NCBI GenBank assembly: GCA_012521555.1 | Contig: JAAYMC010000067.1 | Coordinates: 1 to 35,038, forward strand | Reading direction: 5' to 3' | Origin: Clostridiales bacterium | Lineage (GTDB): Bacteria; Bacillota; Clostridia; Oscillospirales; Oscillospiraceae | Length of the DNA: 35,038 bases | In this document: in pieces, positions 1 through 9,600 of the stretch | Layout of the letters: every line of letters begins with the position of its first letter | Numbering within the stretch: the stretch's first letter is position 1 | The notes under the pieces: model-generated | What the model was told of the DNA's origin: nothing | The model's database searches: none | The model's input: only the letters and a program-made list of their open reading frames with translations | Translations under genes and position numbers: made by a program

Positions 1-1115
1 CACGGCAGGTCGAGGTCAGGCCGGCCGAAATGGCCGTACGCGGCGACCTGGCGGTAAATCGGCTGGAGGAGATTGAGCTTGGAGATGATTTTCGACGGCC
101 GGAAATCAAAGACCTTATTAATGATGGCCTCGATTTTCTCGTCCGGGACAGTGCCTGTCCCACGTGTGTCCACAAAAATGGAGACGGGTTTTGCCACGCC
201 GATGGCGTAAGCGACCTCAATCTGGCACGCCCTGGCAAGGCCGGCCGCGACGATATTTTTTGCAACATAGCGCGCCATATACGCGCCGCTGCGGTCGACT
301 TTCGTCGGGTCCTTTCCGGAGAAGGCGCCGCCGCCGTGGCTGGCGTAGCCGCCGTAGGTGTCCACCATGATTTTGCGCCCGGTCAGGCCCGTGTCGCCGA
401 CGGGGCCGCCCGTCACGAAGCGGCCGGTGGGGTTGATGAAGATTTTTGTGTCCGCCGTGATGTATTCGGCGGGGATAACTTTCTTGATGACAGTTTCCAT
501 CACGGCCTCCCGCAGCGCCGGCGTGGAAATTTCATCGGTATGCTGCGTGGAGACGACGATGGCCGGGCAGGCGACGATCTTTCCGTTGTCGTACGCGACG
601 GTGACCTGGCTTTTCCCGTCCGGCCTGAGGAAAGGAAGCTCCCCGGACTTGCGCACCTCGGCGAGGCGGCGGGTCAGGGCGTGCGCGAGGGATATGGGGG
701 CGGGCATGAGCTCCGGCGTTTCGTCGCAGGCGAAGCCGAACATCATTCCCTGGTCGCCGGCGCCCGTCTCGCCGTCTTCGTCCATCGCGTGGTTGACGCC
801 CATGGCGATGTCGGGGCTTTGCTCTTTAATCGAGGTCAGGACCGCGCAGCCATGATAGTCAAAACCTAAAGCGGGGTCGTTGTACCCGATTTCGCGGATG
901 GTGTCGCGGACTGTCTGTGGGATGTCGACGTAGGATTCCGTCGTGATTTCGCCCATGACAATGGCCATGCCGGTGGAGACGACCGTCTCGCACGCGACGC
1001 GGGCGGATTTGTCGTTTGAGAGAATTCTATCGAGAATGGCATCGGAAATCTGGTCGCAGATTTTGTCGGGATGCCCTTCCGTAACGGACTCTGACGTAAA
1101 GATTCTGCTGGACAT
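1..1115 (-). CDS. metK: S-adenosylmethionine synthetase, C-terminus truncated by window edge
   Basis: Reverse-strand translation from ATG at 1115: [29 protein letters not shown]...[28 protein letters not shown]...[27 protein letters not shown]. The ORF track misses it because its stop lies outside the window. Confidence 0.97.
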   Translation of the reverse strand, partial: MSSRIFTSESVTEGHPDKICDQISDAILDRILSNDKSARVACETVVSTGMAIVMGEITTESYVDIPQTVRDTIREIGYNDPALGFDYHGCAVLTSIKEQSPDIAMGVNHAMDEDGETGAGDQGMMFGFACDETPELMPAPISLAHALTRRLAEVRKSGELPFLRPDGKSQVTVAYDNGKIVACPAIVVSTQHTDEISTPALREAVMETVIKKVIPAEYITADTKIFINPTGRFVTGGPVGDTGLTGRKIMVDTYGGYASHGGGAFSGKDPTKVDRSGAYMARYVAKNIVAAGLARACQIEVAYAIGVAKPVSIFVDTRGTGTVPDEKIEAIINKVFDFRPSKIISKLNLLQPIYRQVAAYGHFGRPDLDLP

Positions 1116-1275
1116 GAGCTCGCGTTCCTCCTCGGAAAAATGAGAAATTGAAATTTAAAATCTAAATTTCATAATTAAGCAGTATAGCATATTATTTGCC
1201 AATCATAAAGGCTTTTTCTTCAAAAAACGGACAAGTTCGGCAATTTTGTGTTGAAAAATGTCAAAACAGAGGGAA

Positions 1276-1296
1276 GCCGCCGTCAAAAACGGCGGC
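1276..1296 (-). terminator. Hairpin downstream of citrate synthase (gccgccgt-caaaa-acggcggc); U-tract is imperfect
   Basis: Perfect 8-bp GC-rich stem, 5-nt loop, about 20 bp after the stop codon; followed on the minus strand by TTCCCTCTGTTTTG rather than a clean T run. Confidence 0.5.
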
Positions 1297-1315
1297 AGCG
1301 ATGTAAAAAAACGCC

Positions 1316-2680
1316 CTAGCGGTCGCGCAGCGGGACAAATTCCATGTCCGGCGCGATGGCTTTGTATGCCGGGCGGATAATCCGGCTCTGGTTGAACACT
1401 TCCTCGATTCGGTGCGCGCACCAGCCGACCATGCGCGCGACGGCAAACAGCGGCGTGTACAGCTCGTCGGGGATGCCGAGCATCTTGTAGACAAAGCCGG
1501 AGTAGAAGTCGACGTTCACGCACATGCCCTCCGCCGACCGCCCTTCTTTTTCAAACGCCACGGGAATCAGGCGCTCCACCGAGGCAAACAGGTTAAACTC
1601 CGCTTCGTACGGCGTGCCCTTCGCGAGCTTTGACGCCAGGTCCCGCAGGCGGACGGCGCGCGGGTCGCTGAGCGTGTAGATGGCGTGGCCGAAGCCGTAG
1701 ATGAGGCCGTCCCCGCAGCCGGCTTCCTTCCGCAGGATGCGGCGCAGGTACGCGACGATTTCCTCGTCGTCCGTCCAGTCCTTCACGCCTTCCTCGATGC
1801 ACTTGAACATCTCCATAACCTTCTTGTTCGCGCCGCCGTGCTTCGGGCCTTTGAGCGAGCCGACGGCCGCGGCGATGGCCGAGTAAATGTCCGTCCCCGT
1901 CGAGGAGAGCACGCGGCAGGCGAAAGCCGAGTTGTTGCCGCCGCCGTGTTCGGCGTGCAAAACGAGGCACAGGTCGAGAAGCTGCGCCTCCTCCCGCGTA
2001 AAGGAGCTGTTCTGGCGGGCGATGTGCAGGAAGTTTTCCGCCGTGGACAGGCCGTCCTGCGGGCGGTGGATGATGAGGCTCTCCTTGTCGAAGTAGTGGC
2101 GCTTGGCCGCGAACGCGTGCGCCACGATGACGGGGCAGCGCGCAATCAGGTGCAGCGCCTTGTCAAGCTCCGAGCGCAGATCCGTCAGCTCCGGGTTCGG
2201 GTCATACGAATACAGAGCCAGCACGCTGCGGGCGAGCTTGTTCATGATGTCGATGCTCGGCGCGGAGAGGATCATATCCTCCGTAAAGCCGGGGGGCAGG
2301 GTCCTGTACTCGGCAAGTATGTCCTGAAAAACCTGAAGTGATGTACTGTCCGGCAGTTTGCCGAAAAGGAGCAGGTAGGCCGTCTCCTCAAAGCCGAAAC
2401 GCCCCTCGCCCATGAAACCGTCTATGAGCTTTTCAACGTCGATGCCCCGGTAGACGAGCTGCCCGCGCATGGGCTGGCGCACGCCATCCATAAGCTTGTA
2501 GCCGCGCACGTCGCCGATGCGCGTGATGCCGGCCATGACGCCCGTCCCGTCGGCATTGCGCAGGCCGCGCTTGACGTCCGTACCCACGTACTGCGATATG
2601 TCCACCGATATGCTCTCCTGGATATCGGCAATTCTGTTGTCGATAAACTCAGCAACGACTTTTGAAACGTCGGGCTGCAT
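1316..2680 (-). CDS. Citrate synthase (Si type)
   Basis: 454 aa; RGIDVEKLI, LHAEHGGGNNSAF, GSLKGPKHGGANKKV, GFGHAIYTLSDPRA, NVDFYSGFVYKMLGIP motifs. Confidence 0.95.
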   Translation of the reverse strand: MQPDVSKVVAEFIDNRIADIQESISVDISQYVGTDVKRGLRNADGTGVMAGITRIGDVRGYKLMDGVRQPMRGQLVYRGIDVEKLIDGFMGEGRFGFEETAYLLLFGKLPDSTSLQVFQDILAEYRTLPPGFTEDMILSAPSIDIMNKLARSVLALYSYDPNPELTDLRSELDKALHLIARCPVIVAHAFAAKRHYFDKESLIIHRPQDGLSTAENFLHIARQNSSFTREEAQLLDLCLVLHAEHGGGNNSAFACRVLSSTGTDIYSAIAAAVGSLKGPKHGGANKKVMEMFKCIEEGVKDWTDDEEIVAYLRRILRKEAGCGDGLIYGFGHAIYTLSDPRAVRLRDLASKLAKGTPYEAEFNLFASVERLIPVAFEKEGRSAEGMCVNVDFYSGFVYKMLGIPDELYTPLFAVARMVGWCAHRIEEVFNQSRIIRPAYKAIAPDMEFVPLRDR

Positions 2681-2925
2681 GATGCTCTTCCCTCGCCTTC
2701 TGGAAAGTACTAAACAATTAAAGTGATTTTACTCCGAATTGCAGACAAAGTCAATAAATTTGCATGATAATTCTTGGTGACTTGCATGAAACGCGCTTTC
2801 GGGCCTTTTTAAGCGGATTTGACCAAACGTTAGAATAAATTCCAGAAAGTAGCAAATAATACAGGTGTGTCAAGCGCAAAAAGCCTGCTGTTTTGAACTG
2901 AACTTGCATTGGAGGTTACTTTGAA

Positions 2926-3927
2926 ATGAAACGAAGCTTTAGGCTCAAAAGCGCACTGATTCTCGCTTTGGCCCTCTCGGCTTTCAGCCTCGCGCTCGCC
3001 GCTCCCGCCATTGCGGAGTTTTGGCCCACGATGGCGACGACGATAACGTCCAACGCGCGGCCGATTGCCGAGAACATCGAGCTCGAGACGTACCGCTCCG
3101 TTTCGGTGTCGGCCCGGTTTAAGGCCGTCGACCCGGACGGCGACGAGGTGACGTTCGAGCTTGTGGACATGCCCAAGAAAGGCACCGTGAAGGTGGAGGA
3201 GGACGGCACGTTCACCTACACCCCCGACTCGGGCAAGCGCGGGCGCGACACGTTTACCTACATCGCCTGCGACCCGAAGGGCGGCCTGTCGAACAAGGCG
3301 ACGGTCACCATCGAAATCAGGAAGCAGCAGACGGACATCACCTATTCCGACATCGCCGGGACGGGCCTTGAGTATCCCGCCGTCGCGCTGGCGGAGAGAG
3401 GCGTCTTTATGGGCGACGCCATCGCCGGCCGCTACTTCTTCCGCCCGGCGCAGACCGTCACGCGCGGCGAATTTGTGGCGATGTGCCTGGCGCTGTCCGG
3501 GACGGAGACGCTCAAGGACATCGTCCGCACCGGGTTTTACGACGACGACAAGATTCCCCAGTGGGTCAAGCCCTACGTCTCGACGGCTCTGATGAACGGC
3601 CTCATCACCGGCTGCAAGACGGAGGACGGGCGCCTCGTCTTTAACGCCAACGACCCGATCACCGTCGCGCAGGCGGCCGTCATCCTCAACAACATGCTGC
3701 GGCCGACGGACGTCTCCGTCTCGGCCTTCGCCGAGATGACCTCCCTGCCCTCCTGGGCGCATCAGGCGGGCGCGAACCTCGACGCCTGCGACATCCTCCC
3801 GAGCGAGACGGCAGACTACAACGCCTATCTCACGCGCGCGCAGGCGGCCGAAATGCTGGTCAGGTCCATGCGCCTGCTCGACAGCCGCGACGACGACCGC
3901 TCCATTCTCAGCTGGGTGCAGTTTTAG
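2926..3927 (+). CDS. Secreted protein with signal peptide, cadherin-like/Ig-like tandem-repeat domain and SLH-type repeats
   Basis: N-terminal signal (MKRSFRLKSALILALALSAFSLALAAPAIA); DPDGDEVTFELVDMPKKGTVKVEEDGTFTYTPDSGKRGRDTFTYIACDPKG; SLH-like YSDIAGTGLEYPAVALAERGVFMGD...TVTRGEFVAMCLALSG. Confidence 0.85.
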   Translation: MKRSFRLKSALILALALSAFSLALAAPAIAEFWPTMATTITSNARPIAENIELETYRSVSVSARFKAVDPDGDEVTFELVDMPKKGTVKVEEDGTFTYTPDSGKRGRDTFTYIACDPKGGLSNKATVTIEIRKQQTDITYSDIAGTGLEYPAVALAERGVFMGDAIAGRYFFRPAQTVTRGEFVAMCLALSGTETLKDIVRTGFYDDDKIPQWVKPYVSTALMNGLITGCKTEDGRLVFNANDPITVAQAAVILNNMLRPTDVSVSAFAEMTSLPSWAHQAGANLDACDILPSETADYNAYLTRAQAAEMLVRSMRLLDSRDDDRSILSWVQF

Positions 3928-3953
3928 CCCCTTTACAGCGTCCTTAATCTGCC

Positions 3954-3984
3954 GGGCGGCTTAAAAAAGCCGCCCTCTTTTTTT
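3954..3984 (+). terminator. Rho-independent terminator after the SLH protein
   Basis: GGGCGGCTT-AAAA-AAGCCGCCC followed by TCTTTTTTT. Confidence 0.9.
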
Positions 3985-4082
3985 GCCTTTTGCCGCGCGG
4001 TATTTACAGAAAAGGGAAAAAGGTATAGAATATGCAATTGCCGTTTTTGCAGGATAAGAAAGAGATAAAGGAGGAAGTTGCT

Positions 4083-4685
4083 TTGGAAACGGGATTCGGG
4101 CGCGAGACGGGGCTTAATCACCTTCTTAAGTACAACAAGGAGCCCTTCCACATTCAACACGCCCTCACGGTCGAAGGCGTCATGCGGTATTTCGCCGAAA
4201 CGCTCGGCTATGGCGAGGACGCCGATTTCTGGGCCATGGTGGGGCTTTTGCACGACATTGACTACGGGCAGTATCCGGAGCAGCACTGCCGGAAAGCGCC
4301 GGAGCTTTTGCGGGAGATCGGCGCGGGCGAGGAATTTATTCACGCCGTCGTCAGCCACGGGTACGGGATCTGCGCGGACGTCGCCCCCGAGCACGAGATG
4401 GAGCGCGTGCTGTTTGCGGTGGACGAGCTGACGGGCCTCATCGGCGCGGCGGTGAAAATGCGGCCGTCCCAGAGCGCGTCGGACCTTGAGGTGCCGAGCC
4501 TGAAAAAGAAGTACAAGGACAAGAAGTTTGCCGCCGGCTGTTCCCGCGAAGTGATTGCCCGCGGCGCCGAGATGCTCGGCTGGGACCTCGACACGCTGTT
4601 TGAAAAGACGATCCTCGCCATGCGCGCGTGCGAAAAGCCGGTCGCCGAGGAGTTTGCCCGCCTGATGGAAAACACAGGCGCGTAG
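4083..4685 (+). CDS. HD-domain (HDIG-type) hydrolase; probable TTG start at 4083 rather than ORF-track start 4032
   Basis: WAMVGLLHDIDYGQYPEQH ... HAVVSHGYG motifs; AAAGGAGG about 8 nt upstream of the in-frame TTG at 4083. Confidence 0.8.
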   Translation: METGFGRETGLNHLLKYNKEPFHIQHALTVEGVMRYFAETLGYGEDADFWAMVGLLHDIDYGQYPEQHCRKAPELLREIGAGEEFIHAVVSHGYGICADVAPEHEMERVLFAVDELTGLIGAAVKMRPSQSASDLEVPSLKKKYKDKKFAAGCSREVIARGAEMLGWDLDTLFEKTILAMRACEKPVAEEFARLMENTGA

Positions 4686-4824
4686 GCGGTTTTTGATTTT
4701 GTTCATTAAATTTTGGAATTCTCGCTTTGAAAAACACTCCTTTATTGACATATTGATTAGCAGGAGGTTATACTGGAAGCGGAATTTCGTATATTTTGCC
4801 CATTTATTTTAAAGGAGCTGTGTT

Positions 4825-5541
4825 ATGAGTACAATGAAGGGCGTCGCCGACGAAATCGTCGATATCGAATGGGAGATGTTCCTGGCGGTCAATGACGGCC
4901 TGGACCCCGCCACCTGTCAGGAAGAGAAGGGAACCTTTGAGGCTATGCGGAAAGCGCAGTACGTCGCGTGGCCGGAGGATGTCTTAAGCTTCCTTCTCGA
5001 GGACTATAAAAAGGCCCGGGAGGAGGGCCGCAACCTCCTCGCGGAGAAGTACATTCACATGATGCAGTCGGCCGACCCCGAGCAGTACGCTGTGGCCATC
5101 GAGTCGATTCCGGCGCCTTCCGAGGAGCAGAGGAGGCTCGCCGGAGCGATATCGGAGCAGCTCCTTGCCGAAACGCAGGCTCTGCACGAGGAATTCCCCT
5201 ATCTGGCGATGACGAGCCGCCCGCTCCGCGCGTCGCAGGATACGCCGTACGTCACGTCCGTCGAGACGTACCAGATCGGCGAGATGCTCACCTATTCGGA
5301 AAAGACGCTTAGAGCGCTTTACGACTACGTCATGGCAAACGCCAAAGCGGGCAATTCCACGGCGCGCAGGATTCTGGAGAACACCGTCCGCTATTACGGG
5401 TTTATCAATCTCATCGAGGCCAACGCCGCCATCAGGGAGCGCGTCGAGCTGCAAAACATCCGCTACTCGCCGGAGTCCGACTGCGACGGCTGCGATTTCG
5501 ACGGCTGCGGCGGGTGCGACGGCTGCGACGGCTGCGAGTGA
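4825..5541 (+). CDS. DUF4125-like protein with a C-terminal 6-Cys tail
   Basis: 238 aa (MSTMKGVADEIVDIEWEMFLAVNDG...) with RBS aaaggag; C-terminus ESDCDGCDFDGCGGCDGCDGCE. Family assigned from recall of the N-terminal DIEWEMF-type motif. Confidence 0.7.
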   Translation: MSTMKGVADEIVDIEWEMFLAVNDGLDPATCQEEKGTFEAMRKAQYVAWPEDVLSFLLEDYKKAREEGRNLLAEKYIHMMQSADPEQYAVAIESIPAPSEEQRRLAGAISEQLLAETQALHEEFPYLAMTSRPLRASQDTPYVTSVETYQIGEMLTYSEKTLRALYDYVMANAKAGNSTARRILENTVRYYGFINLIEANAAIRERVELQNIRYSPESDCDGCDFDGCGGCDGCDGCE

Positions 5542-5592
5542 CGCGCCGGCGCGCAATCTGGGAATCTGAAAGAAGGAAAAGAGGCGATCAGT

Positions 5593-6504
5593 TTGAAAAG
5601 GGTTTTAGCCATCGGAGGCAGCGCCTTTACGGGGCGCGTGTTCTCACTTCAAGCCTCTAAAAATCCGGAAATTGAGCTGCACGTCGTCAACCGCGGCCAG
5701 TTTCCGCTCAATCTCCAGGGCGTCAAGGAATACAAATGCGACAGGCACAATCCCCGCATGGTCGCCCACCTCCTGAAGGATCTGACGTTCGACGCCGTCG
5801 TCGATTTCTGCGCATACAGCCCGGGCGAGGTCAGCTCCCTTGTCACGGCGCTCGCCGGCCATTTCAAGCAGTATATCCTCTTCTCCACCTGCGCCGTCTA
5901 CGTGCCGTACAAATCCGAGCCGATTGCGGAGGACGGAGAAGTCCTCACGCGGTCCGACGGGAGCCTGGCGTCTGAAATGGCGTACAACAAGCTCCTCCTC
6001 GAAAAGGAGCTTATAAGGTCGTGCGGCGAAATCGGCGCGCACTACACCATCCTCCGCCCGACGTTTATCTACGGGCCGTTTAACTACAGCGCGCGAGAGT
6101 CGCATTACATCGAGCTGATTGCGCGCGGCCACGTCGTCCCCTACCCTGTGGACGCCACGTCGCGCTTCAGCCTTGTCTACGTCTTCGACATCGCCCGCGC
6201 GCTCATGACGTCCTTCGGGAACGAAAAGGCCTACGATGAAATTTTCAACCTCTCCGCGCCGGAGATTATCACGCACGCGCGGCTGTTTGAGGCTTTTGAG
6301 GAGTTCAACGGCGGCCCGATCATGACGCGCCCGGTGACGATTGAGGATATACTGAACGAAAACCTCGCCGTCCCCTTCCCGCTGACGGAGAGCGTCCTGT
6401 ACAGCGGAAAGAAATTTGCCGAAAAGCTGGACTTTGAATACACGCCGTTCATGGAGGGCATGGAGACAACGTACAAGACCTTCTATTCCCTCTTCATCAG
6501 CTAA
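5593..6504 (+). CDS. NAD-dependent epimerase/dehydratase (SDR family), TTG start
   Basis: LAIGGSAFTGRVF Rossmann start, YNKLLLEKEL (YxxxK), LRPTFIYGP. Confidence 0.88.
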   Translation: MKRVLAIGGSAFTGRVFSLQASKNPEIELHVVNRGQFPLNLQGVKEYKCDRHNPRMVAHLLKDLTFDAVVDFCAYSPGEVSSLVTALAGHFKQYILFSTCAVYVPYKSEPIAEDGEVLTRSDGSLASEMAYNKLLLEKELIRSCGEIGAHYTILRPTFIYGPFNYSARESHYIELIARGHVVPYPVDATSRFSLVYVFDIARALMTSFGNEKAYDEIFNLSAPEIITHARLFEAFEEFNGGPIMTRPVTIEDILNENLAVPFPLTESVLYSGKKFAEKLDFEYTPFMEGMETTYKTFYSLFIS

Positions 6505-6513
6505 AGAGAAACG

Positions 6514-6548
6514 AAAAAGCCGCCCGCTTCCAAAGCGGGCGGCTTTTT
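6514..6548. terminator. Bidirectional-looking rho-independent terminator
   Basis: AAAAAGCCGCCCGCTT-CCAA-AGCGGGCGGCTTTTT. Confidence 0.9.
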
Positions 6549-6637
6549 GCGCCTTTCCGGGCGCGCACGGCGCTGCATAAACACCTGCCGGTGGGGAAAA
6601 ATACCACAGATAAGCCACACTGGGAGGTTTGAGATAA

Positions 6638-9600
6638 ATGTCCACAAAGCACCGCCGGGACGCGCGCCCGGAGGAGACGCATCAGAATTCTGTTGAAACG
6701 GCCAGAAAAGGCGGGCTCGTTTCGACTTTCCATACAGCTCAGAAGGCTCTGCGCCACCTTGCGGAGATAAAGGACGTTGTGCGGGACGGGACGCGGTACG
6801 CCGCGGAACACGTCAGCATCCCGCAGGCCCTCGAGTGGCTTCTCGACAACTGGTACATCGCCGAACGGGAGGGCAAAGGCGCCGCGGACGACATAAGGCG
6901 CCTTGGCCGCCTGCCGCGATGCGGGGACGGGAAAACCCTCTTCGTCCTGTACGCGGCGCATGAGTATTTGGACAGGCAAAATGACGCCGTCGACGCCGAT
7001 TCCCTCGAGGCGTTTCTCGACGATTTTCAGACGGAGACCATCCTCAGCGAAGCGGAACTGGCGGCCATGATCCCCGCCGTGCGCCTTGCCCTCATCGAGC
7101 GGCTCGCCGAAGAGGCGGCCGGCCTGCTTCGGGCGCTCGGCGGCGGGGTGGCGCAGTCACTCACGGAGCTTGCCGGGACGTTCTCCCGCATTTTCACGTC
7201 CCTGCGGTTCCTCTCAGGGTTTGACAGCTCCGACCTGCTCGAGCGCGTCGGGCGCGTCGAACACCTGATGAGGCAGGACCCCGCCGGCGTCTACCCCGAG
7301 ATGGACGAAGCAACGCGCCACGACTACCGCCGGACGCTTGCGCGCCTTGCCGAAAAGCACGGCATGAGCGAGCACGAGGCGGCGGAGAAAATCCTTGCCC
7401 TCGCGCGGGAGAGCGGCGAGCATATAGGGAATTACCTTTACGTAAAGCCCCTTGGGAAAGAGATCAAAACGCCGCGCGGCGGGCTGTACATCGCCTCGAT
7501 TGTCTTAACGAGCCTGGCGCTGAGCATCCTCGCGGCGCTGCTTTTGCGCCATCCTGTCTATCTTGTCGCGCTGTTTTTCCCGCTTTCATCTCTCGTCAAA
7601 AGCGCGGCGGACTATGTGGTCCTTAAGTTTTGCCCGATCCGCCGCGTCCCGCGCCTTGCCCTGGAGGGTGGCGTGCCAGAAGAAGGGCGGGCGCTGTGCG
7701 TCATCTCGCTTCTGCTCACGTCGGAGGATGAGGCGAAAAGGGCCGCGGCGCTCCTTGAGGAATACGCCCTGGCCAACCGCGACGCGGGGAAAAATGTCTC
7801 CTACGGCCTGCTCGTCGACCTGCCCGACTCCCTCGAGGCGGAGACGGATGCGGACAGGGCGCGCCTTGCGCACGCGGCGAGGGAGATTGCGGAGCTGAAC
7901 GCGCGGCATGGCGGCGGTTTTTTTCTTTTTTACCGCGCCAAGACATACAGCCGGTCGAGCCGGTGCTACACCCCTTGGGAGCGCAAGCGGGGCGCGATTT
8001 TGGAGATGTGCCGCCACCTGCGCGGAAAAAGCAGCCGGATTGTCTGTCTTACCGGCGACGTGAAGGCGCTTCACGGCACGCGCTACCTCATTACGCTTGA
8101 CGGCGACACGCGCCTTTGCGCCGGGACGGCGCGGGAGCTCATCGGCGCGGCGATGCACCCGCTTTGCCGCGCCGCCGTCGATGAAAAAAGGCGCGTCGTC
8201 GTCTCCGGCTGCGGCATCATCCAGCCGCGCGTGACGGTGGACCTCACAGCGTCGAACCAGACGGCGTTTACCCGCGTCTTCGCCGGGCTCGGCGGCATCG
8301 ACCCGTACGGCGCGACCGTCGGGGACGTGTACCAGAACCTCGCGGGCGCCGGCAGCTTCACCGGGAAAGGGCTCATCGACGTCGACGCGTACCTGGAGTG
8401 CCTCGACGGGCGCTTCCCGCAGGAGCTTGTCCTCTCCCACGACTTGCTGGAAGGCGCTTACCTGCGCTGCGCCTTCGCCGGCGACATCGAGGTGACGGAC
8501 GGCTTCCCCGCCAAGGTCACCTCCTACTTTGACCGCATGCACCGCTGGACGCGCGGGGACTGGCAGTCCGCGCCGTGGCTCTTCCCCGTCGTGAAAGACG
8601 AAAGCGGGCGGCTTGTGCCCAATCCCCTCTCCGCGCTCGACAAGTGGAAGATTTTCGACAATCTCCGGCGCTCGCTCGTGCCGGTTGCGACGTTTATCCT
8701 GCTCGTTGCGGCGATTATCACGGGCGCGCGCGCGCCGGTCTGGGCGGCCGTGGCGGCGTTCGGGGCGCAGATTGCGCGCCTTGCGGTGCTGTCGGCGTCG
8801 TCCCTCCTGCGGGGGCGGCGCGCTCGGGCGCGGTACCACTCGACCGTCGTCTCCGGCGTCCGGGCGGCGCTGGCGCAAAGCGCGCTGCAGTTTCTGTTTC
8901 TGCCGTACGAGGCGTGGATTTGCCTGTCGGCCGCCCTGACGGCGCTGTGGCGGATGCTGATATCCCGCCGCAACCTGCTCAAGTGGGTCACGGCCGCCGA
9001 CGCGGAGCGGCGCGCGCAGGGCGGCGCGGCGGACGCGTTCGTGAAAATGTCGCCCGCGCTCATCCCCTGCGCGATGGCCGCCGCCCTCTCGCCGCACATC
9101 GCGGGCACAATCCTCGCGCTCGTCTGGTTTATCTCCCCCTTCGTTGCGGCGCGCATCAGCCGCAAGCCGAGGCCGGGCACCGAGGCGCTGCGCGCGGAGG
9201 ACAGGCGCTTCCTCCTCCGCTGCGCGGGCGATATCTGGCGCTTTTTCGAGACGTTTCTCACGACGGCCGACCACTTTCTCCCGCCGGATAACTATCAGGA
9301 GCAGCCGGCCGTCGGCATCGCGCACCGCACGTCGCCGACGAACATCGGCCTTGCGCTGCTCTCCTGCCTTGCCGCCGCCGACCTTGGGCTGTGCAGGAAG
9401 GAAAAGGCGCTCTCCCTCATCGCGCAGACGCTCACAACCGTCGAGCGGCTGCCGAAGTGGAACGGGCACCTGTACAACTGGTACGACACGCTCACGCTCA
9501 CCGTCCTGCCGCCGGCGTATGTCTCAAGCGTCGACAGCGGCAACTTCGCCGGGTGCCTCATCGCCCTGCGGGAGGGGCTCCTTGAGTACGGCGCGGCCGA

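Noticed and set aside
30-869. 279-aa plus-strand ORF at the left edge
   Set aside because: Antisense to truncated metK, which is unambiguous on the minus strand.
1116-1260. Possible SAM riboswitch upstream of metK
   Set aside because: No SAM-I/II/III-like conserved core seen; only an AT-rich stretch with a short inverted repeat (GAAATTTAAAATCTAAATTTC).
7586-9469. 627-aa minus-strand ORF opposite the glucan synthase gene
   Set aside because: Arg/Ala/Gly-rich shadow ORF in a high-GC gene; no recognisable domain, and the plus frame has strong motifs.
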